In this document: positions 10,826 to 24,050 of the stretch, piece after piece | Position numbering within the stretch: position 1 is the stretch's first letter | Layout: each line of letters begins with the position of its first letter | NCBI GenBank assembly: GCA_030549495.1 | Contig: JAUIRK010000949.1 | Span: 1 to 64,000 of the forward strand | Reading direction: 5' to 3' | DNA length: 64,000 bases | Origin: Nectonema munidae | Lineage: Eukaryota; Nematomorpha; Nectonematoida; Nectonematidae | Position numbers and translations under genes: made by a program | Notes under the pieces: model-generated | Databases searched by the model: none | Told to the model about the DNA's origin: nothing | Seen by the model: only the letters and a program-made list of their open reading frames with translations

Positions 10826-12196
10826 ATGGGGTCCACAAGTAAAGACACGCAATTTACAAGGTTTACCTTAGATAAAATTTCAAAAAAATATGTTCTACTA
10901 GAACAAGATGAAAACATAAACATGAACGAGATAGAAATTTTCATAGAAGCACTAGAAAAAAAATATGAACTGGATATAGAACAAAAAGGTAATCCAATGA
11001 AAAGGAAGCTAAATGAAGAAGATAAAAGTGTGAAAAGGATTAATGTTGAAAATATGAATAACAGAGAAGAAGTAGGAAACTCAAAATCAAGAAATATAGA
11101 AGAAAAGAAACCGCGTTATGTAAAAATTAAAAGTAAAGCAGAACTGAAACAAGAAGAAAACAAAAGCATAGCCCTTGATCATTTCAGTGAAGCAATAGAA
11201 AAAAAATATGGACTGGATATAGAACAAAAAGGTAATCCAATGAAAAGGAAGCGAAATGAAGAAGATAAAAGTGTGAAAAGGATTAATGTTGAAAATATGA
11301 ATAACAGAGAAGAAGTAGGAAACTCAAAATCAAGAAATATAGAAGAAAAGAAACCGCGTTATGTAAAAATTAAAAGTAAAGCAGAACTGAAACAAGAAGA
11401 AAACATAAGCATAGCCCTTTATCATTTCAGTGAAGGACTAGAAAAAAAATATGGACTGGATATAGAACAAAAAGGTAACCCAATGAAAAGGAAGCGAAAT
11501 GAAGAAGATAAAAGTGTGAAAAGGATTAATGTTGAAAATTTGAATAACAGAGAAGAAGTAGGAAACTCAAAATCAAGAAATATAGAAGAAAAGAAACCGC
11601 GTTATGTAAAAATTAAAAGTAAAGCAGAACTGAAACAAGAAGAAAACATAAGCATAGCCCTTAATCATTTCAGTGAAGGACTAGAAAAAAAATATGGACT
11701 GGATATAGAACAAAAAGAAGGTAATCCCATGAAAAGGAAGCGAAATGAAGAAGATAAAAGTGTGAAAAGGATTAATGTTGAAAATTTGAATTACCATGAG
11801 GAAACAGGAAACTCAAAATCAAAAAATATAAATGAAGAAAAGAAAACGCGTTATGTAAAAATTAAAAATAAAGCAGAAACACTTAAATCGAAAGAAAACA
11901 CAAATAGACGCTGGTTTAAAATTTTCGTTGACACACTAAAAAATATCTATGAGCAAGATATAGAACAAAATCCTGTGAAAAGAAGTCGAAATGAAGAAGA
12001 TAAAAGTGTGAAAAGGATAAATTTTGAAAATTTCAATTTCCAAGAAGAAACAGAAAACTCAATAGCACGTTACGTAAAAATAAGAAGTAGAGCAGGAAAT
12101 TGTGTACAACTGAAAAAATACGAAAACATAAACATAGCAGAGATAGACAATTACATTGCCGCAATAGAAAAAAAATATGAACTAGATATAGAATAA
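10826..12196 (+). CDS. Charged 81-residue-repeat protein, unit 3 copy (456 aa)
   Basis: Intact copy with the same leader and C-terminus as the unit 2 protein but three common-type repeats. The extra 81 residues account exactly for the length difference. The first repeat reads ENKSIALDHFSEAI, the second ISIALYHFSEGL and the third ISIALNHFSEGL, so repeats are reshuffled between units rather than simply copied in order. In the variant repeat this copy has KNKAETL where units 1 and 2 have KNKEETL. Lys and Glu dominate and almost all codons end in A or T, as elsewhere in the array. Confidence 0.75.
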   Translation: MGSTSKDTQFTRFTLDKISKKYVLLEQDENINMNEIEIFIEALEKKYELDIEQKGNPMKRKLNEEDKSVKRINVENMNNREEVGNSKSRNIEEKKPRYVKIKSKAELKQEENKSIALDHFSEAIEKKYGLDIEQKGNPMKRKRNEEDKSVKRINVENMNNREEVGNSKSRNIEEKKPRYVKIKSKAELKQEENISIALYHFSEGLEKKYGLDIEQKGNPMKRKRNEEDKSVKRINVENLNNREEVGNSKSRNIEEKKPRYVKIKSKAELKQEENISIALNHFSEGLEKKYGLDIEQKEGNPMKRKRNEEDKSVKRINVENLNYHEETGNSKSKNINEEKKTRYVKIKNKAETLKSKENTNRRWFKIFVDTLKNIYEQDIEQNPVKRSRNEEDKSVKRINFENFNFQEETENSIARYVKIRSRAGNCVQLKKYENINIAEIDNYIAAIEKKYELDIE

Positions 12197-12274
12197 AAAA
12201 AACGAAAACCTGAGAAAAATAGACGAACCCAGCATATAAAGGGTAAGGAAAAAATATTTTTGTATGCTTTAGAA

Positions 12275-12640
12275 ACTCGGAGTCCCATGAGGGCCAAATG
12301 AGTGAGTTTGTGTTTTCATGAGGGCCGCACTCCTACAATTATATTTAAAGTTGTTCAATAAAAATTATTGCAGAATATTTTACTTTTAACTTAGAAACAT
12401 GTAATGGTTTGGTTATATTCAAAAATGCAAGTACAAAGTCATGTATAGTTAAACAAAATAATTTAATTAAAAAATTAGCAAGGATATAAATCTGTTCTTT
12501 ATTTTAATATAAAAAAGTTTATAAAGCAACATACATGGCCCACATGTATTTGAATGAACTACAAATGAAATCTGTGTGGGCCGCAAATCTGCTTGTAATG
12601 GGACGCATGCGGCCCGCGGGCCGCATGTTTGACATGGCTG
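12275..12640 (+). mobile_element. hAT-type non-autonomous element in unit 3
   Basis: Same insertion and same flanking 8-bp duplication. The palindrome is intact. Confidence 0.75.
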
Positions 12641-15205
12641 CTTTAGAATGTCTGTAATGTAACTAAGTTTGTGTTAGAGTACATTTTTAATTGTAAGCGA
12701 TGGTGAGACCCAATAAGTTAAAACTCTGTACTTTATAGTATCCAATCTCGTTTAAAACTGAGTCAAATTTTAAGTCAAATTCTAAAAATTGAATCTGAAA
12801 CATCTTAGGAAGTTTCTTTATTGTTTTTTAAGCGATACTTCATATTTCTGTCATGCTTTATATTATCTGGTTCATTTTCAATGTCTTCAATATTAAAAAC
12901 AAATTGTAAAGCTTCTTAGGTTTCATGTCGTGACATTTTTTCATTTTTCTTTCTTCATTGTGCTTTTTGGAATTAGAATCAAAATAATAATTTTTAATTT
13001 ACAAATCGTTAGGATTATGTTCATTAGTTGAATAAAAAAAATTAGAGCTAACAGAAAAGTTTTCTCCTTTTTGGCAATTGTTCAACTTAGATTTACTTAT
13101 TTTTCAACAGTTAACATTGATTTCATTTTTCTCAATGGTATTCAATTCCTAAAATTCACACTTTTAGTTAATTAAAAAGTTGTTAAATATTTCTTTTCTT
13201 TTACTTTGTAGAACAAAATGATTTCGAGTAAAATTTTATCATTGGGCTAAAAAAATATTTTGATACAGAAAAAAAAACTATTTTTTGATTTCTTGACATT
13301 TCTGCCCAAAATTTTCCTGTTGAATGTGTTAGAAATTCAAAATTCTCATAATTTGGGAAAAAAGAAAATACTAGAACATTAACTTCACTTGCTGCAAAAA
13401 ATATAGATAAATTCGGGCAAAATTTGATTGTAGAAGGTAATCAAAGTAAATTAGAGTAATAAGGATTTATAACAATGTCATTCTGAAGATTCTCGTTTAC
13501 ATGTATTTATTGAAGAAACACACTTTTCGTAAGCTTGGATTTATTTTTGAAATTTCAGAGCATTATATTTTCTAATTTTAGTAGAGAGCAAAGTGGAGTA
13601 GGGCTCCAGGCGAAACCACTATAAAAAAAGCGTGCCAAGTGTAGTACCTCTTGGGTGGTATGGAAAACTACACAGAAATTGATTATTAAAAAATGGAAGA
13701 CAAATCTTATGTCTGGATGTATTGGTTTGAGAACAAATTTTATATGTCTGGATATCATATTCATGTATCGAATAAGATTAAAAATAAAAGCCTTCAAAAG
13801 TTTTTGCAATAATATTTTCGGTTACAACAGTTACAAATTTCAAAATTCCATCCATATTGTTTCCAATATAATTTTTGTGTTAACTGATTTTCTTTCGATT
13901 TGGATTTATGAAAAAATACGGTCAAGAAGTATTATCAGCACTACGAACATTAGTACTTCCATTGTAATTCATAACAACTACAATCATAAAATTTTCATTT
14001 TATTCTCTCTATTTTTAAAATATGTTTACTTATCTTTTTTTTCACCCTCAAATATTCGTCTTTATGAATTTGACACAGGAATATTGAATTATTTAGCCAT
14101 ATGACGCCAATCAAAATTTTTATTAATATAAATTGCTAACATTTTAGTTTTTTATCCTCCCATTCTCTTCTTTTTTAACCCTATTATTGACGGCCTATTT
14201 TCATTTCCTCAGTGACGGGGGGAGGAGGCTATTTTAGCCCCCCTCGGTTTTTCTTGAATGATTGCAAATTTTTACAAAATTTTCGCGTGAACCTAAATGA
14301 TTGATTGCGAATCTGATCGCGACATTTATTTTTTTATAAAAATCAATCAAACTTGCCAAAAATTGATTGATATTTGACAGCTCAACAAAAAAAGAAATTT
14401 TTTTGTTAAATGGGGGTATAAACGAACTGTCTTTCTCCTTCAAATAAAATGATGCGCATCAAAATATGCCTCTACAGAATCCTTGTTAGTATTTAATTAA
14501 TTTCATTAAAAAATACCCTCATTGAATTCTGTATAAAATCCCGTTTTTATTTCCATATCATCTTCAGTTATATTTTCTTTTTATGCAACTTTGTTTTGCC
14601 TACTTATACTTATATTTGTTCTGTGACAAAATAAATTACATATATAGCTACGTATAACTATTTATTTTTATATGGTCTGATGAGTTCGTTGTGGTGGGAG
14701 AGTTGTTGGTTTTAGCGTCCGTTATATATTTAAGGTTAACGACCTGTGTTTTGTGCCCATCTTTATATGCGCACAATAATATTATTTTATTTTTTTATCT
14801 TATATTAGCTTTATATTTTATATGGTCTGATGAGTTCGTTGTGGTGGGAGAGTTGTTGGTTTTAGCGTCCGTTATATATTTAAGGTTAACGACCTGTGTT
14901 TTGTGCGCATATTTTTGCTTTTACGCTAACTAAATTTACACGTTATGGTAACATAGATTTAATTTTAACGCATCATACCAAATACATGCATTTGATTGGT
15001 TTAAGCCCTACTAATTTTTTTGTTTGAACATGCATAGCTTGGTGTGTCTTGAAATGTTTTCATTTACGCAATTTTCATCAACAATCGTTACCACCTTTAT
15101 TTGGAAGAAGGTAAATAATTTACAACAAATATTTTTACACATATCATTTTAAAACAAACAATATATATTTATACAATAAAGTCTGTATTTAGCGCACTAT
15201 ACACA

Positions 15206-17760
15206 ATGGGGTCCACAAGTAAAGACACGCAATTTACAAGGTTAACCTTAGATAAAATTTCAAAAAAATATGTTCTATTAGAACAAGATGAAAACATAAA
15301 CATGAACGAGATAGAAATTTTCATAGAAGCACTAGAAAAAAAATATGAACTGGATATAGAACAAAAAGGTAATCCAATGAAAAGGAAGCTAAATGAAGAA
15401 GATAAAAGTGTGAAAAGGATTAATGTTGAAAATATGAATAACAGAGAAGAAGTAGGAAACTCAAAATCAAGAAATATAAGAAAAGAAACCGCGTTATGTA
15501 AAAATTAAAAGTAAAGCAGAACTGAAACAAGAAGAAAACATAAGCATAGCCCTTTATCATTTCAGTGAAGCACTAGAAAAAAAATATGAACTGGATATAG
15601 AACAAAAAGGTAACCCAATGAAAAGGAAGCGAAATGAAGAAGATAAAAGTGTGAAAAGGATTAATGTTGAAAATTTGAATAACAGAGAAGAAGTAGGAAA
15701 CTCAAAATCAAGAAATATAGAAGAAAAGAAACCGCGTTATGTAAAAATTAAAAGTAAAGCAGAACTGAAACAAGAAGAAAACATAAGCATAGCCCTTGAT
15801 CATTTCAGTGAAGCAATAGAAAAAAATATGGACTGGATATAGAACAAAAAGGTAATCCAATGAAAAGGAAGCGAAATGAAGAAGATAAAAGTGTGAAAAG
15901 GATTAATGTTGAAAATATGAATAATAGAGAAGAAGTAGGAAACTCAAAATCAAGAAATATAGAAGAAAAGAAACCGCGTTATGTAAAAATTAAAAGTAAA
16001 ACAGAACTGAAACAAGAAGAAAACATAAGCATAGCCCTTGATCATTTCAGTGAGGCAATAGAAAAAAATATGGACTGGATATAGAACAAAAAGGTAACCC
16101 AATGAAAAGGAAGCGAAATGAAGAAGATAAAAGTGTGAAAAGGATTAATGTTGAAAATTTGAATAACAGAGAAGAAGTAGGAAACTCAAAATCAAGAAAT
16201 ATAGAAGAAAAGAAACCGCGTTATGTAAAAATTAAAAGTAAAGCAGAACTGAAACAAGAAGAAAACAAAAGCATAGCCCTTGATCATTTCAGTGAAGCAA
16301 TAGAAAAAAAATATGGACTGGATATAGAACAAAAAGGTAATCCAATGAAAAGGAAGCGAAATGAAGAAGATAAAAGTGTGAAAAGGATTAATGTTGAAAA
16401 TATGAATAACAGAGAAGAAGTAGGAAACTCAAAATCAAGAAATATAGAAGAAAAGAAACCGCGTTATGTAAAAATTAAAAGTAAAGCAGAACTGAAACAA
16501 GAAGAAAACATAAGCATAGCCCTTGATCATTTCAGTGAAGCAATAGAAAAAAAATATGGACTGGATATAGAACAAAAAGGTAACCCAATGAAAAGGAAGC
16601 GAAATGAAGAAGATAAAAGTGTGAAAAGGATTAATGTTGAAAATTTGAATAACAGAGAAGAAGTAGGAAACTCAAAATCAAGAAATATAGAAGAAAAGAA
16701 ACCGCGTTATGTAAAAATTAAAAGTAAAGCAGAACTGAAACAAGAAGAAAACATAAGCATAGCCCTTGATCATTTCAGTGAAGCACTAGAAAAAAAATAT
16801 GGACTGGATATAGAACAAAAAGAAGGTAATCCCATGAAAAGGAAGCGAAATGAAGAAGATAAAAGTGTGAAAAGGATTAATGTTGAAAATTTGAATTACC
16901 ATGAGGAAACAGGAAACTCAAAATCAAAAAATATAAATGAAGAAAAGAAAACGCGTTATGTAAAAATTAAAAATAAAGCAGAAACACTTAAATCAAAAGA
17001 AAACACAAATAGACGCTGGTTTAAAATTTTCGTTGACACACTAAAAAATATCTATGAGCAAGATATAGAACAAAAAGAAGAAAATCCTGTGAAAAGAAGT
17101 CGAAATGAAGAAGATAAAAGTGTGAAAAGGATTAATGCTGAAAATTTGAATTACCACGAAGAAACAGGAAACTCAAAATCAAAAAATATAAATGAAAAGA
17201 AAACGCGTTATGTAAAAATTAAAAATAAAGCAGAAACACTTAAATCGAAAGAAAACACAAATAGACGTTGGTTTAAAATGTTCGTTGACACACTAAAAAA
17301 TATCTATGAGCAAGATATAGAACAAAATCCTGTGAAAAGAAGTCGAAATGAGGAAGATAAAAGTGTGAAAAGGATTAATGTTGAAAATTTGAATTACCAC
17401 GAAGAAACAGGAAACTCAAAAAATATAAATGCTGTCAAAATTAGAAGTAAAGCAGAACTGAAACAAGACGAAAACATGATCATGAGAGATATAGATAATT
17501 TCACTGAAACACAAAAAAAACTATATAGACTGGATATAGAACAAAAAAGAGGAAATCCTGAGAAAAGGAGGCGAACTGAAGAAAAAAGTGTGAAAAGGAT
17601 AAATTTTGAAAATTTCAATTTCCAAGAAGAAACAGAAAACTCAATAGCACGTTACGTAAAAATAAGAAGTAGAGCAGGAAATTGTGTACAACTGAAAAAA
17701 TACGAAAACAAACATAGCAGAGATAGACAATTACATTGCCGCAATAGAAAAAAAATATGA
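15206..17760 (+). pseudogene. Repeat-protein gene, unit 4 copy (several small deletions)
   Basis: Six common-type repeats, two variant repeats, one extra divergent repeat (NINAVKIRSKAELKQDEN ... LYRLDIEQKRGNP) and the terminal repeat. The frame is broken by a 2-bp loss in the first repeat (about 15478) and by single-base losses in the A-runs ending the second and third repeats (about 15826 and 16068). From 16102 a 552-codon frame remains. The two single-base losses lie in homopolymers, so sequencing error is possible. As in units 5 and 6, a 2-bp loss near the end (about 17709) switches the last residues to a basic tail, NKHSRDRQLHCRNRKKI. Confidence 0.7.
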
Positions 17761-17855
17761 ACTAGATATAGAATAAAAAAAAACGAAAACCTGAGAAAAA
17801 TAGACGAACCCAGCATATAAAGGGTAAGGAAAAAATATTTTTGTATGCTTTAGAA

Positions 17856-18222
17856 ACTCGGAGTCCCATGAGGGCCAAATGAGTGAGTTTGTGTTTTCAT
17901 GAGGGCCGCACTCCTACAATTATATTTAAAGTTGTTCAATAAAAATTATTGCAGAATATTTTACTTTTAACTTAGAAACATGTAATGGTTTGGTTATATT
18001 CAAAAATGCAAGTACAAAGTCATGTATAGTTAAACAAAATAATTTAATTAAAAAATTAGCAAGGATATAAATCTGTTCTTTATTTTAATATAAAAAAAGT
18101 TTAAAAAGCAACATACATGGCCCACATGTATTTGAATGAACTACAAATGAAATCTGTGTGGGCCGCAAATCTGCTTGTAATGGGACGCATGCGGCCCGCG
18201 GGCCGCATGTTTGACATGGCTG
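17856..18222 (+). mobile_element. hAT-type non-autonomous element in unit 4
   Basis: Same insertion. It shares with units 5 and 6 the change tataaag to taaaaag inside the element (about 18103), another mark of the right subfamily. Confidence 0.75.
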
Positions 18223-20786
18223 CTTTAGAATGTCTGTAATGTAACTAAGTTTGTGTTAGAGTACATTTTTAATTGTAAGCGATGGTGAGACCCAATAAGT
18301 TAAAACTCTGTACTTTATAGTATCCAATCTCGTTTAAAACTGAGTCAAATTTTAAGTCAAATTCTAAAAATTGAATCTGAAACATCTTAGGAAGTTTCTT
18401 TATTGTTTTTTAAGCGATACTTCATATTTCTGTCATGCTTTATATTATCTGGTTCATTTTCAATGTCTTCAATATTAAAAACAAATTGTAAAGCTTCTTA
18501 GGTTTCATGTCGTGACATTTTTTCATTTTTCTTTCTTCATTGTGCTTTTTGGAATTAGAATCAAAATAATAATTTTTAATTTACAAATCGTTAGGATTAT
18601 GTTCATTAGTTGAATAAAAAAAATTAGAGCTAACAGAAAAGTTTTCTCCTTTTTGGCAATTGTTCAACTTAGATTTACTTATTTTTCAACAGTTAACATT
18701 GATTTCATTTTTCTCAGTGGTATTCAATTCCTAAAATTCACACTTTTAGTTAATTAAAAAGTTGTTAAATATTTCTTTTCTTTTACTTTGTAGAACAAAA
18801 TGATTTCGAGTAAAATTTTATCATTGGGCTAAAAAAAATATTTTGATACAGAAAAAAAACTATTTTTTGATTTCTTGACATTTCTGCCCAAAATTTTCCT
18901 GTTGAATGTGTTAGAAATTCAAAATTCTCATAATTTGGGAAAAAAGAAAATACTAGAACATTAACTTCACTTGCTGCAAAAAATATAGATAAATTCGGGC
19001 AAAATTTTATTGTAGAAGGTAATCAAAGTAAATTAGAGTAATAAGGATTTATAACAATGTCATTCTGAAGATTCTCGTTTACATGTATTTATTGAAGAAA
19101 CACACTTTTCGTAAGCTTGGATTTATTTTTGAAATTTCAGAGCATTATATTTTCTAATTTTAGTAGAGAGCAAAGTGGAGTAGGGCTCCAGGCGAAACCA
19201 CTATAAAAAAAGCGTGCCAAGTGTAGTACCTCTTGGGTGGTATGGAAAACTACACAGAATTGATTATTAAAAAATGGAAGACAAATCTTATGTCTGGATG
19301 TATTGGTTTGAGAACAAATTTTATATGTCTGGATATCATATTCATGTATCGAATAAGATTAAAAATAAAAGCCTTCAAAAGTTTTTGCAATAATATTTTC
19401 GGTTACAACAGTTACAAATTTCAAAATTCCATCCATATTGTTTCCAATATAATTTTTGTGTTAACTGATTTTCTTTCGATTTGGATTTATGAAAAAATAC
19501 GGTCAAGAAGTATTATCAGCACTACGAACATTAGTACTTCCATTGTAATTCATAACAACTACAATCATAAAATTTTCATTTTATTCTCTCTATTTTTAAA
19601 ATATGTTTACTTATCTTTTTTTTCACCCTCAAATATTCGTCTTTATGAATTTGACACAGGAATATTGAATTATTTAGCCATATGACGCCAATCAAAATTT
19701 TTATTAATATAAATTGCTAACATTTTAGTTTTTTATCCTCCCATTCTCTTCTTTTTTAACCCTATTATTGACGGCCTATTTTCATTTCCTCAGTGACGGG
19801 GGGAGGAGGCTATTTTAGCCCCCCTCGGTTTTTCTTGAATGATTGCAAATTTTTACAAAATTTTCGCGTGAACCTAAATGATTGATTGCGAATCTGATCG
19901 CGACATTTATTTTTTTATAAAAATCAATCAAACTTGCCAAAAATTGATTGATATTTGACAGCTCAACAAAAAAAGAAATTTTTTTGTTAAATGGGGGTAT
20001 AAACGAACTGTCTTTCTCCTTCAAATAAAATGATGCGCATCAAAATATGCCTCTACAGAATCCTTGTTAGTATTTAATTAATTTCATTAAAAAATACCCT
20101 CATTGAATTCTGTATAAAATCCCGTTTTTATTTCCATATCATCTTCAGTTATATTTTCTTTTTATGCAACTTTGTTTTGCCTACTTATACTTATATTTGT
20201 TCTGTGACAAAATAAATTACATATATAGCTACGTATAACTATTTATTTTTATATGGTCTGATGAGTTCGTTGTGGTGGGAGAGTTGTTGGTTTTAGCGTC
20301 CGTTATATATTTAAGGTTAACGACCTGTGTTTTGTGCCCATCTTTATATGCGCACAATAATATTATTTTATTTTTTTATCTTATATTAGCTTTATATTTT
20401 ATATGGTCTGATGAGTTCGTTGTGGTGGGAGAGTTGTTGGTTTTAGCGTCCGTTATATATTTAAGGTTAACGACCTGTGTTTTGTGCGCATATTTTTGCT
20501 TTTACGCTAACTAAATTTACACGTTATGGTAACATAGATTTAATTTTAACGCATCATACCAAATACATGCATTTGATTGGTTTAAGCCCTACTAATTTTT
20601 TTGTTTGAACATGCATAGCTTGGTGTGTCTTGAAATGTTTTCATTTACGCAATTTTCATCAACAATCGTTACCACCTTTATTTGGAAGAAGGTAAATAAT
20701 TTACAACAAATATTTTTACACATATCATTTTAAAACAAACAATATATATTTATACAATAAAGTCTGTATTTAGCGCACTATACACA

Positions 20787-23588
20787 ATGGGGTCCACAAG
20801 TAAAGACACGCAATTTACAAGGTTAACCTTAGATAAAATTTCAAAAAAATATGTTCTATTAGAACAAGATGAAAACATAAACATGAACGAGATAGAAATT
20901 TTCATAGAAGCACTAGAAAAAAAATATGAACTGGATATAGAACAAAAAGGTAATCCAATGAAAAGGAAGCTAAATGAAGAAGATAAAAGTGTGAAAAGGA
21001 TTAATGTTGAAAATATGAATAACAGAGAAGAAGTAGGAAACTCAAAATCAAGAAATATAGAAGAAAAGAAACCGCGTTATGTAAAAATTAAAAGTAAAGC
21101 AGAACTGAAACAAGAAGAAAACATAAGCATAGCCCTTTATCATTTCAGTGAAGCACTAGAAAAAAAATATGAACTGGATATAGAACAAAAAGGTAACCCA
21201 ATGAAAAGGAAGCGAAATGAAGAAGATAAAAGTGTGAAAAGGATTAATGTTGAAAATTTGAATAACAGAGAAGAAGTAGGAAACTCAAAATCAAGAAATA
21301 TAGAAGAAAAGAAACCGCGTTATGTAAAAATTAAAAGTAAAGCAGAACTGAAACAAGAAGAAAACATAAGCATAGCCCTTGATCATTTCAGTGAAGCAAT
21401 AGAAAAAAAATATGGACTGGATATAGAACAAAAAGGTAATCCAATGAAAAGGAAGCGAAATGAAGAAGATAAAAGTGTGAAAAGGATTAATGTTGAAAAT
21501 ATGAATAATAGAGAAGAAGTAGGAAACTCAAAATCAAGAAATATAGAAGAAAAGAAACCGCGTTATGTAAAAATTAAAAGTAAAACAGAACTGAAACAAG
21601 AAGAAAACATAAGCATAGCCCTTGATCATTTCAGTGAAGCAATAGAAAAAAAATATGGACTGGATATAGAACAAAAAGGTAACCCAATGAAAAGGAAGCG
21701 AAATGAAGAAGATAAAAGTGTGAAAAGGATTAATGTTGAAAATTTGAATAACAGAGAAGAAGTAGGAAACTCAAAATCAAGAAATATAGAAGAAAAGAAA
21801 CCGCGTTATGTAAAAATTAAAAGTAAAGCAGAACTGAAACAAGAAGAAAACATAAGCATAGCCCTTTATCATTTCAGTGAAGCACTAGAAAAAAAATATG
21901 AACTGGATATAGAACAAAAAGGTAACCCAATGAAAAGGAAGCGAAATGAAGAAGATAAAAGTGTGAAAAGGATTAATGTTGAAAATTTGAATAACAGAGA
22001 AGAAGTAGGAAACTCAAAATCAAGAAATATAGAAGAAAAGAAACCGCGTTATGTAAAAATTAAAAGTAAAGCAGAACTGAAACAAGAAGAAAACATAAGC
22101 ATAGCCCTTGATCATTTCAGTGAAGCAATAGAAAAAAAATATGGACTGGATATAGAACAAAAAGGTAATCCAATGAAAAGGAAGCGAAATGAAGAAGATA
22201 AAAGTGTGAAAAGGATTAATGTTGAAAATATGAATAATAGAGAAGAAGTAGGAAACTCAAAATCAAGAAATATAGAAGAAAAGAAACCGCGTTATGTAAA
22301 AATCAAAAGTAAAACAGAACTGAAACAAGAAGAAAACATAAGCATAGCCCTTGATCATTTCAGTGAAGCAATAGAAAAAAAATATGGACTGGATATAGAA
22401 CAAAAAGGTAACCCAATGAAAAGGAAGCGAAATGAAGAAGATAAAAGTGTGAAAAGGATTAATGTTGAAAATTTGAATAACAGAGAAGAAGTAGGAAACT
22501 CAAAATCAAGAAATATAGAAGAAAAGAAACCGCGTTATGTAAAAATTAAAAGTAAAGCAGAACTGAAACAAGAAGAAAACATAAGCATAGCCCTTGATCA
22601 TTTCAGTGAAGCACTAGAAAAAAAATATGGACTGGATATAGAACAAAAAGAAGGTAATCCCATGAAAAGGAAGCGAAATGAAGAAGATAAAAGTGTGAAA
22701 AGGATTAATGTTGAAAATTTGAATTACCATGAGGAAACAGGAAACTCAAAATCAAAAAATATAAATGAAGAAAAGAAAACGCGTTATGTAAAAATTAAAA
22801 ATAAAGCAGAAACACTTAAATCAAAAGAAAACACAAATAGACGCTGGTTTAAAATTTTCGTTGACACACTAAAAAATATCTATGAGCAAGATATAGAACA
22901 AAAAGAAGAAAATCCTGTGAAAAGAAGTCGAAATGAAGAAGATAAAAGTGTGAAAAGGATTAATGCTGAAAATTTGAATTACCACGAAGAAACAGGAAAC
23001 TCAAAATCAAAAAATATAAATGAAAAGAAAACGCGTTATGTAAAAATTAAAAATAAAGCAGAAACACTTAAATCGAAAGAAAACACAAATAGACGTTGGT
23101 TTAAAATGTTCGTTGACACACTAAAAAATATCTATGAGCAAGATATAGAACAAAATCCTGTGAAAAGAAGTCGAAATGAGGAAGATAAAAGTGTGAAAAG
23201 GATTAATGTTGAAAATTTGAATTACCACGAAGAAACAGGAAACTCAAAAAATATAAATGCTGTCAAAATTAGAAGTAAAGCAGAACTGAAACAAGACGAA
23301 AACATGATCATGAGAGATATAGATAATTTCACTGAAACACAAAAAAAACTATATAGACTGGATATAGAACAAAAAAGAGGAAATCCTGAGAAAAGGAGGC
23401 GAACTGAAGAAAAAAGTGTGAAAAGGATAAATTTTGAAAATTTCAATTTCCAAGAAGAAACAGAAAACTCAATAGCACGTTACGTAAAAATAAGAAGTAG
23501 AGCAGGAAATTGTGTACAACTGAAAAAATACGAAAACAAACATAGCAGAGATAGACAATTACATTGCCGCAATAGAAAAAAAATATGA
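20787..23588 (+). CDS. Charged 81-residue-repeat protein, unit 5 copy (933 aa)
   Basis: Longest intact copy: leader, seven common-type repeats (starting at 20958, 21201, 21444, 21687, 21930, 22173 and 22416), two variant repeats with RRWFKIF/RRWFKMF, a divergent repeat containing MIMRDIDNFTETQKKLYRL, and a terminal repeat with the frameshifted basic tail. Repeats 1-3 and 4-6 form the same ordered triplet: a YHFSEALEKKYE type, a DHFSEAI type and a KSKTELK type. That gives a 729-bp higher-order unit. An uninterrupted 2.8-kb frame in DNA this AT-rich is unlikely by chance, although tandem copying of an open 243-bp repeat lengthens frames automatically. Function unknown. Confidence 0.75.
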   Translation: MGSTSKDTQFTRLTLDKISKKYVLLEQDENINMNEIEIFIEALEKKYELDIEQKGNPMKRKLNEEDKSVKRINVENMNNREEVGNSKSRNIEEKKPRYVKIKSKAELKQEENISIALYHFSEALEKKYELDIEQKGNPMKRKRNEEDKSVKRINVENLNNREEVGNSKSRNIEEKKPRYVKIKSKAELKQEENISIALDHFSEAIEKKYGLDIEQKGNPMKRKRNEEDKSVKRINVENMNNREEVGNSKSRNIEEKKPRYVKIKSKTELKQEENISIALDHFSEAIEKKYGLDIEQKGNPMKRKRNEEDKSVKRINVENLNNREEVGNSKSRNIEEKKPRYVKIKSKAELKQEENISIALYHFSEALEKKYELDIEQKGNPMKRKRNEEDKSVKRINVENLNNREEVGNSKSRNIEEKKPRYVKIKSKAELKQEENISIALDHFSEAIEKKYGLDIEQKGNPMKRKRNEEDKSVKRINVENMNNREEVGNSKSRNIEEKKPRYVKIKSKTELKQEENISIALDHFSEAIEKKYGLDIEQKGNPMKRKRNEEDKSVKRINVENLNNREEVGNSKSRNIEEKKPRYVKIKSKAELKQEENISIALDHFSEALEKKYGLDIEQKEGNPMKRKRNEEDKSVKRINVENLNYHEETGNSKSKNINEEKKTRYVKIKNKAETLKSKENTNRRWFKIFVDTLKNIYEQDIEQKEENPVKRSRNEEDKSVKRINAENLNYHEETGNSKSKNINEKKTRYVKIKNKAETLKSKENTNRRWFKMFVDTLKNIYEQDIEQNPVKRSRNEEDKSVKRINVENLNYHEETGNSKNINAVKIRSKAELKQDENMIMRDIDNFTETQKKLYRLDIEQKRGNPEKRRRTEEKSVKRINFENFNFQEETENSIARYVKIRSRAGNCVQLKKYENKHSRDRQLHCRNRKKI

Positions 23589-23683
23589 ACTAGATATAGA
23601 ATAAAAAAAAACGAAAACCTGAGAAAAATAGACGAACCCAGCATATAAAGGGTAAGGAAAAAATATTTTTGTATGCTTTAGAA

Positions 23684-24050
23684 ACTCGGAGTCCCATGAG
23701 GGCCAAATGAGTGAGTTTGTGTTTTCATGAGGGCCGCACTCCTACAATTATATTTAAAGTTGTTCAATAAAAATTATTGCAGAATATTTTACTTTTAACT
23801 TAGAAACATGTAATGGTTTGGTTATATTCAAAAATGCAAGTACAAAGTCATGTATAGTTAAACAAAATAATTTAATTAAAAAATTAGCAAGGATATAAAT
23901 CTGTTCTTTATTTTAATATAAAAAAAGTTTAAAAAGCAACATACATGGCCCACATGTATTTGAATGAACTACAAATGAAATCTGTGTGGGCCGCAAATCT
24001 GCTTGTAATGGGACGCATGCGGCCCGCGGGCCGCATGTTTGACATGGCTG
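23684..24050 (+). mobile_element. hAT-type non-autonomous element in unit 5
   Basis: Same insertion with both copies of the 8-bp duplication. Right-subfamily variant. Confidence 0.75.

Larger units (their letters stand above)
8760..13139 (+). repeat. Macrosatellite unit 3
   Basis: 4380 bp, with three common-type repeats. It is 245 bp longer than unit 2, which is one 243-bp repeat plus small changes. The gene frame is open throughout. Confidence 0.95.
13140..18721 (+). repeat. Macrosatellite unit 4
   Basis: 5582 bp, with six common-type repeats. It is the first member of the right subfamily (units 4-7), which has RLTLDK in the leader, two variant-type repeats, one extra divergent repeat and a different C-terminus. 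Its gene carries at least three small deletions. Confidence 0.95.

Noticed and set aside
17394-17618. 74-codon minus-strand frame opposite the repeat gene (also 23222 and 28168)
   Set aside because: Antisense shadow of the Lys/Glu-rich repeats, giving a Phe/Leu/Ser-rich reading.
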